NCBI RefSeq assembly: GCF_004791585.1
Contig: NZ_SRUU01000031.1
Span: 1 to 64,000, forward strand
From: Mesorhizobium sp. M1C.F.Ca.ET.210.01.1.1
GTDB lineage: Bacteria; Pseudomonadota; Alphaproteobacteria; Rhizobiales; Rhizobiaceae
Length of the DNA stretch: 64,000 nucleotides
Direction: 5' to 3'
Part shown: in pieces, positions 1 to 8,561 of the stretch
Numbering within the stretch: position 1 is the stretch's first letter
How the letters are laid out: every line of letters begins with the position of its first letter
Translations under genes and position numbers: made by a program
Notes under the pieces: model-generated
Seen by the model: the letters and a program-made list of their open reading frames with translations, nothing else
Database searches by the model: none
What the model was told of the DNA's origin: nothing

Positions 1-102
1 GTTCAGGTTGATGGTTTTACCGGTGGGAAGGGACCGGGCCATGCCACGGCCTGTCCGAAAGGACGACCAGGATCCACTCGGTCTCCTTCCCACTTCAACC
101 AT
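1..102 (-). other. Possible 5' end of an ORF, with strong inverted repeat
   Basis: Read on the minus strand from an ATG at 102, this stretch is open for 34 codons and leaves the window. I do not recognise the peptide. The same DNA folds strongly: GTGGGAAGG-ACCG near 23-36 pairs with CGGT-CCTTCCCAC near 79-93, enclosing GGCC/GGCC and GTCC-GAAA-GGAC hairpins. A structured RNA or intergenic repeat is therefore as likely as a gene start. Confidence 0.3.
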
Positions 103-123
103 ACACCGGAACCAACACACAGG

Positions 124-171
124 ATCCTAGGGTCTGCGCGCGTCGCTTCGCTCCTTGCTCCGCCCTAGGAT
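124..171. repeat. Palindromic intergenic element
   Basis: Perfect 9-bp arms ATCCTAGGG (124-132) and CCCTAGGAT (163-171) flank a GC-rich centre. The layout resembles the small dispersed palindromes common between rhizobial genes; copy number cannot be judged from this window. Confidence 0.5.
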
Positions 172-222
172 GACGAAGGTGATAGGCGCGGCGTTGGCCC
201 TGAGCCGGCGGTGCTTCTTGAG

Positions 223-258
223 GTGATCTGCCGCCGGCGCGAGCCTTCGGCAGATCAC
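223..258. repeat. Inverted repeat, 11-bp arms
   Basis: GTGATCTGCCG (223-233) and CGGCAGATCAC (248-258) are perfect inverted arms around a 14-bp loop. There is no T-tract on either side, so it is not a convincing terminator. It lies between the window edge and the convergent gene end at 368. Confidence 0.5.
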
Positions 259-367
259 GATGCCCGGTTCGCTCCGGCGGCCATCGGGTCGACCAGATGG
301 TCGCGCCTGGGGTTGGTCGAAGTCACCAGCGCGGGTGCTTCTCGCCCACGCCGTCGCGAGCGGCCGT

Positions 368-913
368 TTATTTCGCCGGTTTACCCTTCTCGCCGCTGTC
401 TGGGCCTTTCGGCGCCGGGGCGGCCGTCACTCCGATGGCGGAGATCCTCCAGCGGTTGTCGACGTTTTCGAAGGACAGGTCGAAATCGATTTCCAGCGGC
501 TGCGTGGGGAACAGGCCGACGAGGTGCAGTTGCTTCTGGGGATCGAGAAAGGGAGGCGTGGACAATTGCGGTGCGATGACGGCAACCGCCGTGAGATCCG
601 CGCCGGCCTGGCGCAGAGCCTGGAACCTGATCGCAAGATCGGCGGCGGTGTTCTGGGCGCGAAAGCCTGGCGAACCCAGATCCCTGAGCACCGTGAAATT
701 GCCTGTCTCCACCGCCTGCTGGAGAGCCATCATCGTGCTGCGGGCGAGGTAGATCGACTGCGCGGCATTCGCGGGCCAGCCGGGTGGGGCCGGCGCCGCC
801 GCCTTCTTCTTCCCCTCCGCCGGCGCCTGGGTCTGGGCAAGGCCAGGTCCAGCGGTGCACACGGCCAGCATCGCCGCAAGGATGGTTGTGACTATTTTCA
901 TCGGGATCATCAT
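368..913 (-). CDS. Secreted hypothetical protein, 181 aa
   Basis: The first ~27 residues form a signal peptide (MKIVTTILAAMLAV core, cleavage near AQTQA). The mature part is Ala/Pro/Lys-rich at first, then a compact alpha/beta region around residues 50-165, and ends in a Lys/Pro-rich tail. No catalytic motif is visible. It lies 22 bp downstream of the autotransporter gene on the same strand, so the two are probably co-transcribed, and a role in handling that surface protein is an untested inference. The ATG at 901 (MKIVTT) is an alternative start. Confidence 0.7.
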   Translation of the reverse strand: MMIPMKIVTTILAAMLAVCTAGPGLAQTQAPAEGKKKAAAPAPPGWPANAAQSIYLARSTMMALQQAVETGNFTVLRDLGSPGFRAQNTAADLAIRFQALRQAGADLTAVAVIAPQLSTPPFLDPQKQLHLVGLFPTQPLEIDFDLSFENVDNRWRISAIGVTAAPAPKGPDSGEKGKPAK

Positions 914-935
914 GTCGCGCCGGCGGGACCGCTTC

Positions 936-2972
936 CTACCAGCTCATCCTCAGGCCCAGCCGTCCGCCGGCCATATGCTGGTCGGGATCGAAGGCGACGC
1001 CGCCATTCAGCTGGAGCTGCTCGCCGAGCCGGGCGCCCGCGCTGAGCGCAAAGGCGTTGGCGCCCTCGAATGTGCCCCAGTTCAAGGTGGTGACGAATCT
1101 CTCGTCCGGAAGCACGGTCGGGGCGCCGGCCAGCGCCATCGCCATGGCGACGCCCGAATAGGCGTGGCTGCCGACAGTGTCGATGCGGGAGTTGAGGCTG
1201 TTGAACAGCGAAGGGTCGGAGAGGCCGAGCACGCCCGGGCTCACGGAAGCAAGATTGCCGGTGGAATCGGTGGTGACGATCTGAATCGAGCCGGTTTGGG
1301 CCAACGAACTTGCCGCCGACGTCAAGCCGGGCATCGCATAGGTGTTGCTCGCCGTCCCGAAGACCTGCTCGTTCTGCCTTGTCGCGACCGCGCCCGAGCC
1401 GTAGGCCGCCGAGCCCGCATAGCCGGCGCTCGCACCGGCGCCGATCGCAACCGCGTTCAGGCCGGCCGACGATGCGCCCGATCCGACGGCGATTGCTTTG
1501 GCGCCGGTCACGGTCGTTCCATTGCCGAGCGCGACGGCGTTGGTGGCGTTGACCTTATTGCCCGATCCGACCACCAGCGATCCGGATGAATTGGCGGTGC
1601 TTGCGACGCTGTTGTTCGACCCGAAGACCTGGATGCCGTTGCCGTTGCCGGCGACATTCGGGGCGTTGACGGAATTGTCGTCGCCGTAAACGAAGGCGTT
1701 GTTGCCGTTCACGACATTGGGGTCGCCGACCGCGTAGCTGCCATTGCCGTTGACGGTGTTGCCCGTGCCGAAAGCGCCGCTGTCGTTGCCCGTGACACTG
1801 TTGTTCGAGCCGATGACGGTGGTGTTGTTTCCCTGCGACTGGTTGTTGGTGCCGCCGGCCAGCGCATTCGTGCCGCTGGCATTGCTCCCCGAACCGGCGG
1901 CGGTGGAGTTCGTTCCGCTGGCGTTCGGCTGTGGGCCGGAGGCGGTCGTGTCGTAATATGGCGGACTTCCGCCGCCGGTGATGCAGGCCAGATCGCCCGA
2001 GGCATTGGTGCCGATGCCGGAGGTGCAGCCCGCCAGCGATGCAAAACGAACGGTGCCCACGACGTCGAGACCCGCGGCGGGGGTGGTCGTGCCGATGCCC
2101 ACGTTGCCGTTTCCATCGATGGTCATGCGCGTCACGCCATCGGTGGCAAGGAGAAGCCGGCCGCTTGACCCGCTAGCCGAATGGGCATTGATCAGCGACG
2201 TCCCGACGCCGAGGCTCGCGCCGCCATAGCCGAGGGTCAGTCCGTCCGCGCTGGCCGCCGAGGACACGCCGATGGTCTCGAAAGTGTCTTGCGAGGAGCT
2301 GCCGTAGACATGCAGCTTGCTGTCGGGGGAAGTCGTGCCGAGACCGACATTGCCGTTCGCGGCGATGTCGAGGCTGCTCGTCGGGGCGCCCGGCCGGATG
2401 CGGAAAGGAAGCTGGCTCCCGTTCGTCGTGTCGCGCACGAAGAAGTTGGCCTCGTTGGCGCCGATGTCCCAGGTCTGCGCCGTGAAGCCGCTGGCATTGG
2501 TCTGCTCCAGGCGGATCGCCGGCGTATCGCCTCGGGTTATCTGCAGCCCAAGGGCCGGACTGGACGTGCCGAGGCCCAGATTGCCCGAGCTGCTGACATA
2601 GAGCGCATTCTCCGGAGCGCCTGCATTGACGCGGAACACCATCCTGTTGCTCGTCGCATCCTGGATGCCGAAGTAGTTGGCGCCACCCCCAGCAGAATCG
2701 TTCGCGATCAGCGCCCAGTCATTGGCGGCAAATCCGGCCGCCGAGCTGGTGTCGTCGAAATAGATCCGTGTGTTGTTTTCCTTCACGATGATCGTGTTGA
2801 ACCCGAAGGCCTCGTTGTCGACGCAATCCAGGCCGACGCAGAGGCTTCCCTGGACGATCTGGTCGTCCGCAACGACATTGTCGGCAAACGCATCGGCGAC
2901 CGGCATGGCGAGGATCGCGGCGCCCAGGCGCAACGCGGCGCATTTCGTCGCGAACTTTGTTTGTTTCGCCAC
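936..2972 (-). CDS. Trimeric autotransporter adhesin-like protein (YadA anchor)
   Basis: The protein of about 678 aa is predicted to form a trimeric surface fibre. Residues ~100-300 carry phage tail-fibre-like repeats of the type GNVGLGTTSP. Residues ~330-560 are Asn/Gly/Ser-rich 14-residue repeats (GSNNSV, GNGTTV, AVGSGASS) of the YadA head type. The last ~75 residues are a YadA-like four-strand membrane anchor ending LGLRMSW, preceded by a short coiled segment (LFNSLNSRIDTV). The GTG at 2972 is preferred because GGGGGAGGG lies just upstream; an upstream start at 2993 is also open. It secretes by the type Vc route and probably mediates adhesion. The small secreted protein at 368 follows in the same operon. 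Confidence 0.85.
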   Translation of the reverse strand: MAKQTKFATKCAALRLGAAILAMPVADAFADNVVADDQIVQGSLCVGLDCVDNEAFGFNTIIVKENNTRIYFDDTSSAAGFAANDWALIANDSAGGGANYFGIQDATSNRMVFRVNAGAPENALYVSSSGNLGLGTSSPALGLQITRGDTPAIRLEQTNASGFTAQTWDIGANEANFFVRDTTNGSQLPFRIRPGAPTSSLDIAANGNVGLGTTSPDSKLHVYGSSSQDTFETIGVSSAASADGLTLGYGGASLGVGTSLINAHSASGSSGRLLLATDGVTRMTIDGNGNVGIGTTTPAAGLDVVGTVRFASLAGCTSGIGTNASGDLACITGGGSPPYYDTTASGPQPNASGTNSTAAGSGSNASGTNALAGGTNNQSQGNNTTVIGSNNSVTGNDSGAFGTGNTVNGNGSYAVGDPNVVNGNNAFVYGDDNSVNAPNVAGNGNGIQVFGSNNSVASTANSSGSLVVGSGNKVNATNAVALGNGTTVTGAKAIAVGSGASSAGLNAVAIGAGASAGYAGSAAYGSGAVATRQNEQVFGTASNTYAMPGLTSAASSLAQTGSIQIVTTDSTGNLASVSPGVLGLSDPSLFNSLNSRIDTVGSHAYSGVAMAMALAGAPTVLPDERFVTTLNWGTFEGANAFALSAGARLGEQLQLNGGVAFDPDQHMAGGRLGLRMSW

Positions 2973-3309
2973 AAGCCCTCCCCCGAGGATCAATGATCGC
3001 AGAAATCAAGGCTTATGGGCTGGTCATCGGTTTGGCAAGCAGTAGAACCGCTCACCGCTTGTCTTTATCGCGGGTGTGTTTCCAAGACATCACCAGTAAC
3101 GCCCGGGCGGTGTTCAACTCTTTTCCTGCCTCAGATTACGCCCCCTCTGCGCCGCTCCAAGGTGAACTGCGCGAAACGCCATGTCGCGGCCGGGTATTTT
3201 AGCTTGGCTGCATATTTGCGGCAGATCCTGATCGAGGCTTCGGCGGTTCGCCGCCCGCAGCGTGCTCTCCTCTCGTCCAATGTGGAGACGGCTTCGAGGA
3301 CGGCTCCTC
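2973..3309. other. Intergenic region
   Basis: This 337-bp gap separates the 5' end of the autotransporter gene from the 3' end of the dioxygenase-family gene. It must hold the autotransporter promoter, but I see no clear promoter hexamers, hairpin or conserved small ORF in it. Confidence 0.4.
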
Positions 3310-3717
3310 CTAAACCCCAATCGTCGGCTCGGTATTCACCTCCAGCGCCGCTTCCGCCTCGTCATCGTCCGGAAGCACCTCGCCGTTCACGCCAAGCGGG
3401 CGGCCGATCCAGACCGGGTCGACCAGGTGGTCGCGCTTGGGGTTGGCGGTGTTGGGGTGGATGAGGATGCTCAAGCCGCCGTGGTTCAGCATCAGCCACG
3501 GCACCAGCGAGGCGAAAACCTCGTTCGCGAAAGAGACCTGGTACATGGCCTGCTGATGCGGGCCGACCGGCTCGTCGCGCCAGTTGCCCAGGCGCACGCG
3601 GAAACGCTCTGCAATGCGCAGACGCAGCCATTCGGCTTGTTGCCGCTCGGCCGGCCCGGCGTAGTAGATATGGGCGTGGTAGCTGGCGATCTCGGAAAGT
3701 GCCCTGACGTCGTTCAT
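3310..3717 (-). CDS. DOPA 4,5-dioxygenase family protein
   Basis: The 135-aa protein matches the small DOPA-dioxygenase family: an N-terminal YHAHIYY motif (residues ~13-19), central GPHQQAMYQV, and the strand motif LSILIHPNT. The His residues of these motifs are the likely metal ligands of a ferredoxin-like fold. Such enzymes cleave catechols extradiol in fungi and plants; the bacterial role is unclear. The start at 3717 has a strong GGGGAG ribosome site; the open frame extends upstream to 3909 but that part looks non-coding. It is a single gene with no evident partner. Confidence 0.85.
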   Translation of the reverse strand: MNDVRALSEIASYHAHIYYAGPAERQQAEWLRLRIAERFRVRLGNWRDEPVGPHQQAMYQVSFANEVFASLVPWLMLNHGGLSILIHPNTANPKRDHLVDPVWIGRPLGVNGEVLPDDDEAEAALEVNTEPTIGV

Positions 3718-3972
3718 CGCGATGCTCCCCTTCGATGATTTTTGCACCCGGCGCAACTGTAGCCGAGGCGCGGGCGCCTTGTCTGCAGCCGATCCCGCGC
3801 GGTTCAGGAAGGTAATAGCACGGCAGTGCCAGCCCCCGCTCCGCCTCGGCGCTGCGCGGGGGAGCGCCATAGACGATAGCCCTGCCGCGGCCAAGGAAAA
3901 CGCGGCCAATGCGCTGCCTTTTTGTCGAGAAGACCGAATAGCCGAGGTTTGGCGCCGTTGTGTCTGTGCGCG

Positions 3973-4686
3973 CTAAATCACCGCCGTGACCGCCCCCGCC
4001 GCGTCGAGGCGGCAGCCGACCCGCGCCTGCCGGACTTCAATGCCGCCTTGCCTTTCATAGTCTATGCGCACCGCGATGGGGGCGTTGAGACCGCCTTGAC
4101 GTTGAAGCGCGTGGCCTGCGCTTGCTGCGTAGACACGCACGGCGCCAAGGGGCTTCGCTGCAGTCATGATCGCCGCGCGACAGGCGCGCACCACGGCACC
4201 CGACGTGCCGGGTACCGCTTTCAGAGGTGGCAGGACCGCAAACGGATGCCGCCCGGTGAGCCGCCGCAGGTCACCGTCGGCAGCCCTGGAAGGCCGCAGC
4301 GCTCGCGGCAGGACGATGGAGTGTGCCGCGGTCTTGGCCAAAGCTTTCGTGGCCGCGGCCGGGCGCCGGGCAGAGGCAGGCGGTCCGCGCTGGACGGAAG
4401 GATGGTTGCCCACTTGGGCGCCCGTCGACACGCCCGCGCGTGGGCTGCCCAGGTTGCCGCCGGCACTGACGCCGAGTGATCCGCCGCCGCTGGTCGATGC
4501 GCCAACGTTGGCTCCGCCGACGCCGTCGACGCTCGTACCCGCATCCGCCGACACGCCTTGCGAACCGGCGCTCAATCCAGCGCCGACCCCGACACCGCCA
4601 ACGGTGCCGCCCCCGCCGACGTCAACAGCCGAGGCAGGCCCGGTCGTGATCCCGATCGCCAAGGCCGCTGCTATGTATTTCTTCAT
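3973..4686 (-). CDS. Secreted Gly-rich hypothetical protein, 237 aa
   Basis: A signal peptide (KKYIAAALAIGITTGPASA) is followed by a Gly/Val/Ser-rich low-complexity stretch (about residues 22-95) and a basic, Ala/Arg-rich region. The C-terminal ~70 residues contain a possible small domain with two Cys. The ATG at 4686 is chosen because GGGGAGG lies 7 bp upstream; the ATG at 4692 is too close to it. No family recognised. It is downstream of the polysaccharide-export gene on the same strand, 40 bp away. Confidence 0.6.
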   Translation of the reverse strand: MKKYIAAALAIGITTGPASAVDVGGGGTVGGVGVGAGLSAGSQGVSADAGTSVDGVGGANVGASTSGGGSLGVSAGGNLGSPRAGVSTGAQVGNHPSVQRGPPASARRPAAATKALAKTAAHSIVLPRALRPSRAADGDLRRLTGRHPFAVLPPLKAVPGTSGAVVRACRAAIMTAAKPLGAVRVYAASAGHALQRQGGLNAPIAVRIDYERQGGIEVRQARVGCRLDAAGAVTAVI

Positions 4687-4726
4687 GGCCATACCTCCCC
4701 GCGGTATCGTTACGGGTCGCCGCTCC

Positions 4727-6118
4727 TCATGGGTCCGGCTTCGGTGGTCGCGTCGGCAGCAAAGCGGCGGGAAGAGCTATGGTCGCCACCAGGTCGGGTT
4801 GCGGCGACCTTTGCAGCTTGACCCTCTGCTTGTCCGGCGCCTTGCGCGCCGACGCTTTCGGCATGCGCTTCATGTTCACCGTGCGACGCTCCGCCTTGAC
4901 GATGCCGGTTGCCTGCCGTGCTGCACTGAGGATGCGGGCCAGGCCGACAGACCTTTCGCGCTCTTGTCCCAGGGCCGCGCTCAACGCTGCCGCGGCCTCC
5001 CGTGAAGCGTCGCGCTCCTTGCGCATGCTGTCGAGATCACGCGCGGCGGCATCCGCCCGTTGGCGTTCCAGCGCCAGCGCCTCGCCGGCCTGCTTCAACG
5101 CGGCCTCGGCCGCCTGGCGGTCCTTTATGGCGTTGGCCCGTTCGACCGCAGCCTCATCTGCGCCTGTCCTGAGACCGTCGATGGCCTGGCGGGACGAGGC
5201 GAGTTCCTGTTCCACGAGCTCAACCTTGTGCCGCTCCTCATCGAGCGTCCGCTGGACAGCAGCCCGGGAGGCTTCTGCCGAGCGATCCGCCTGAAGCATG
5301 GCGGCCTTTTCATCGTCCCAGACCATGGCCTTGGCCTTGAAGCCTTCGATAACGCGCCGCGCCGCCTCCAGATCGAGCGCCAGCGCTTCGGCTTTCTGCC
5401 GCTGCTTTTCCAGGTCTTGCGCCTGTCTGGCCGCCTTGTCGGCAACCGCATGTGCCTCGGCGCTTTCCTCGCGCGCGTTGCGTTGCATGACATCCAGCGC
5501 CGCTCGTGCCGCCTCCAATTCACGGCGCAAAGCCTGCTCATGCTCGCTGGGCAAGCTTCGTGCAGCCTCCTTGAGCGGCTCCGGTACCTTGAGCGCCTCT
5601 GGCGCCGTGGGCGCCATATCTTCGGGCGCCGTCTGGCCGCCTTCGGATGCCACGGAACCTGTCGTTTCGGTGGCCGGCTTCAGGATGCGCTCGACGCTCG
5701 TCTCCGGCCGCTCGGGCAGGCCACTCCTGGCCTGCAGGCGATCGGCAATCAGCTTTGCCAACTCGTCCGTGCTGAGGCCCGCGGCGCCAATGCTGCCGAT
5801 GTTTGGAAGATCAAGCCTGCCGGTCTGGTCGATGCCGAAGTTTCGGTTGAGCTGCAATCCCTCCAGGACGCCGCCGCGCAGCGCGGTCCAGTGCCAGACG
5901 TGCAGTTCGATCCAGTCTCCGGGGCCCAGCCTGTCGTCGACCGTCGACTGGCTCCTCGCCGGAAGTCCCAGCAGCAGGACGAGGCATAGCGAAATGAGGC
6001 ATAGCGCGAGGGTGCAGCCTCTACCGCGCGTTCCAGGACGTAAACTCGAAACCCGTCGTCCAATGAAGGTGAAGTCCCGATGGAAGCATGCTGATTGGGT
6101 ACCCTGCACATGGTTCAT
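4727..6118 (-). CDS. Polysaccharide export (Wza/ExoF-like) protein with long coiled coil
   Basis: About 463 aa. A hydrophobic segment near residues 35-55 acts as signal or anchor. It is followed by a polysaccharide biosynthesis/export domain (LGPGDWIELHVWHW, then RNFGIDQTGRLDLPNIGSIGAAGLSTDELAKLI). After ~residue 190 the chain is almost entirely Glu/Ala/Arg heptad repeats (~220-410), a long coiled coil, ending in a basic tail. This layout suggests a periplasmic part of an exopolysaccharide export or surface-assembly complex. The ATG at 6118 is chosen because upstream codons are Arg-rich and unlike coding sequence. No polymerase or glycosyltransferase lies nearby. Confidence 0.75.
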   Translation of the reverse strand: MNHVQGTQSACFHRDFTFIGRRVSSLRPGTRGRGCTLALCLISLCLVLLLGLPARSQSTVDDRLGPGDWIELHVWHWTALRGGVLEGLQLNRNFGIDQTGRLDLPNIGSIGAAGLSTDELAKLIADRLQARSGLPERPETSVERILKPATETTGSVASEGGQTAPEDMAPTAPEALKVPEPLKEAARSLPSEHEQALRRELEAARAALDVMQRNAREESAEAHAVADKAARQAQDLEKQRQKAEALALDLEAARRVIEGFKAKAMVWDDEKAAMLQADRSAEASRAAVQRTLDEERHKVELVEQELASSRQAIDGLRTGADEAAVERANAIKDRQAAEAALKQAGEALALERQRADAAARDLDSMRKERDASREAAAALSAALGQERERSVGLARILSAARQATGIVKAERRTVNMKRMPKASARKAPDKQRVKLQRSPQPDLVATIALPAALLPTRPPKPDP

Positions 6119-6409
6119 CACTGAACCCCACCGGCTGCGCGCCCCTCGCCGCGATCTACTCTCCGTGAACCCGTACTCCGCGGCTGGACGCCGCGCCAAA
6201 GACCCATGATAGAAAAGCGCTCTCGCCAACGCCAAGCACCGCAAAAGGCTTAGGGACCGTCTCCTTTTAACTTAGTAACTATCGATCCGTCGTGGGCGGC
6301 TAATGGCATGGATTGAGTTCGCCCACCGCGCCGTTAACGGATAACTTGCAAATTAGTTTCACCTAATACGCGGGTCGCGCCCTGCGGCCGAGGAGAACGC
6401 GCGTTCCCC

Positions 6410-8449
6410 TCACCCTGGCTCTCGATCCCGCGTCCCGCTCCCCCACAGCGCCCGCTTGATCAGGCTCCGCTTCCCCCTCCTTGGCACCAGCTCGACATCG
6501 CTCACCAGCTTCGCCCCGCCCTTGTGGCGTTCCAGCGTGATCTTGCGGCTGTGGAAAGCTTCCAACTCGGCGCGGTGGGCGACGCTGATGATGGTGACCT
6601 TGGGCAGTTCGCGGATCACCGTCTCCATCATCTGGTCCTGGCTCTTCTCGTCGAGCGCGGAGGTCGCCTCGTCCAGCACGACGATGTCGGGGCTGTGCAG
6701 CAAGAGACGCGCGAAGGCGAGGCGCTGCTTTTCGCCGCCCGACAGCGTCTGGTCCCACGGCGCGTCGTCCTCGAGCCTGTCTTTCAGGTAATCGAGGCCG
6801 ACCTTGTCGAGGGCGGCATCGATCTCGCCCTTCTTCCAGTTGTCGGCGGCGGCGGGATAGGCGACGGCACGGCGCAGCGTGCCTGTCGGGATGTAGGGGC
6901 GCTGCGGCAGCATGAACAGCCGCCGGCCGGCATGGAAGTTGACGCTGCCGCCGCCCCATGGCCAGAGGCCGGCAACGGCCCGCACCAGCGTCGACTTGCC
7001 GGTGCCGGATTCGCCCGCGACCAGCACCCGCTCGCCCGGCTCGATCTCGACCTCGGTCTCCTTGACCACGCCGGTGCCGTCGTTGAGCGTGACGGAGAGA
7101 TTGTCGAGGCTGAGCATCGCGCCGTTTTCGGTCTTGCCGTGCCTGATGCGGCCGAAAGTGTCGCTCTGTTCGGCGCGCTCCAGCCCGTCGAGCGACATCA
7201 TCAGCGAGGCGATGCGGCGGGCCGAGGCGTTCCAATCGGCAAGCCGCGGATAGTTGTCGACGAGCCAGCCGAAGGCGCCCTGCACGATGGCGAAGGCCGA
7301 CGCCGCCTGCATGACCTGGCCAAGCGACATCGAGCCTTCGAGGAATTTTGGCGCGCACAGCAGCACCGGCACCACCGGCGCGAACAGCATCGAGCCTTGC
7401 GAGACAAGCGCGGTGCGCATGTGCTGTCCGGTCAGCTGCGCCCATTGCCTGAGCACATGGCCGAAATTCCTGTCGATGCCGCTGCGCTCCTCCTTCTCGC
7501 CGCCCAGCAGCGCGATGCTCTCGCCGTTCTCGCGCACGCGCGTCAGCACGTAGCGGAATTCGGCTTCCGCCTGGTTCTTCGCCTCGGAAAGCTGAACGAA
7601 GTGGCGGCCGATGACCGTCATCGAGGTGGAGGTGATGGCGGCATAGATGACCGCGGTGACGACGAGGAAGCCGGGGATGGTGACGGTTGTGCCCGCCAGC
7701 GTGAAGCTCAGCGCCCCGCCGATCGTCCACAGCACCACGATGAAGGTCGAGGCCGCCAGGAACGCGTTGAGGACGCCGGCGATGAAATCGACGGGCGACT
7801 CGGTGGCTATGCGCAGATCTTCGGTGAGGCGGGCTTCGGGGTTGGTGTGGTCGCCTTTGACGAGGTTGAGCTGGTAGTAGCGGCCGCTGGCCAGCCAGCG
7901 CGCGATCACGGCGGTGGTGAGCCAGGAGCGCCAGCGGCGCTGGATCGTCATGCGCAGGTAGACCTGCGCGACGACAAGGCTGGCGCTTCCGGCCACCAGC
8001 GGCACGAAGACGGCGCTCAGCATATAGACGGTGCTGACGTTGCGCTGCTCGATGGCGTCGAAGAAGGCGCGGTTCCAGACGTTGATGCCGTACTGGAAGC
8101 CGACATTGACGACGATCAGTACCAGCAGCAGAACCGTGAACGGCCATGCGAGCTTGTCGCCATGCCGGCCCCAATAGCCGCGCCCGCTGATCCAGAAACG
8201 CCTCAAGAGGTATTTCTTGCGCGCCTGCTCGGCCTGTTCAGGCGTCAGCTCGGGATCGGGTTCGACGGCCGCCGGTGGCGGCGCGGCCTGACCGTTCACC
8301 TCCGGCGTTGGCTCGGCAGCCGGTTCCTTCTCGTCGCGCGCGTTTCCTTCGCGCGATTTCTGCGGGCGAGTCTTCCTTTCGCGCGCCTTCCGGGCACCGC
8401 GCTGTTTGGTGTTGTCGGTCGGTTTCGGTTTGGACTTGACCGGGGGCAT
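6410..8449 (-). CDS. BclA/YddA-type ABC transporter (SbmA/BacA-like permease fused to ATPase)
   Basis: The 679-aa protein starts with a charged Lys/Arg/Glu-rich region (~1-90), then an SbmA/BacA-like membrane domain (about 100-400; motifs RRFWISGRGYWGR, WNRAFFDAIEQRN, NPEARLTEDL), then an ATPase domain: Walker A GESGTGKST, signature LSGGEKQR, Walker B VVLDEATSALDE. This fusion is the ABC_membrane_2 type. In Bradyrhizobium the homologous BclA imports peptides and protects bacteroids against host NCR peptides; in other bacteria relatives move peptides or cobalamin-like compounds. The LysE gene lies 112 bp upstream on the same strand. Transporter identity is solid, substrate is inferred. Confidence 0.9.
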   Translation of the reverse strand: MPPVKSKPKPTDNTKQRGARKARERKTRPQKSREGNARDEKEPAAEPTPEVNGQAAPPPAAVEPDPELTPEQAEQARKKYLLRRFWISGRGYWGRHGDKLAWPFTVLLLVLIVVNVGFQYGINVWNRAFFDAIEQRNVSTVYMLSAVFVPLVAGSASLVVAQVYLRMTIQRRWRSWLTTAVIARWLASGRYYQLNLVKGDHTNPEARLTEDLRIATESPVDFIAGVLNAFLAASTFIVVLWTIGGALSFTLAGTTVTIPGFLVVTAVIYAAITSTSMTVIGRHFVQLSEAKNQAEAEFRYVLTRVRENGESIALLGGEKEERSGIDRNFGHVLRQWAQLTGQHMRTALVSQGSMLFAPVVPVLLCAPKFLEGSMSLGQVMQAASAFAIVQGAFGWLVDNYPRLADWNASARRIASLMMSLDGLERAEQSDTFGRIRHGKTENGAMLSLDNLSVTLNDGTGVVKETEVEIEPGERVLVAGESGTGKSTLVRAVAGLWPWGGGSVNFHAGRRLFMLPQRPYIPTGTLRRAVAYPAAADNWKKGEIDAALDKVGLDYLKDRLEDDAPWDQTLSGGEKQRLAFARLLLHSPDIVVLDEATSALDEKSQDQMMETVIRELPKVTIISVAHRAELEAFHSRKITLERHKGGAKLVSDVELVPRRGKRSLIKRALWGSGTRDREPG

Positions 8450-8561
8450 CGGCCGACAACGGCCTGGAAATCAAAAGGTTTCACTGCGGATGCACTGACC
8501 CGGGCCATCCGACCGGTCGAGCAATCGCGCAGGGCAGCGCCGCCCTGCTCTCGCGGTCACC

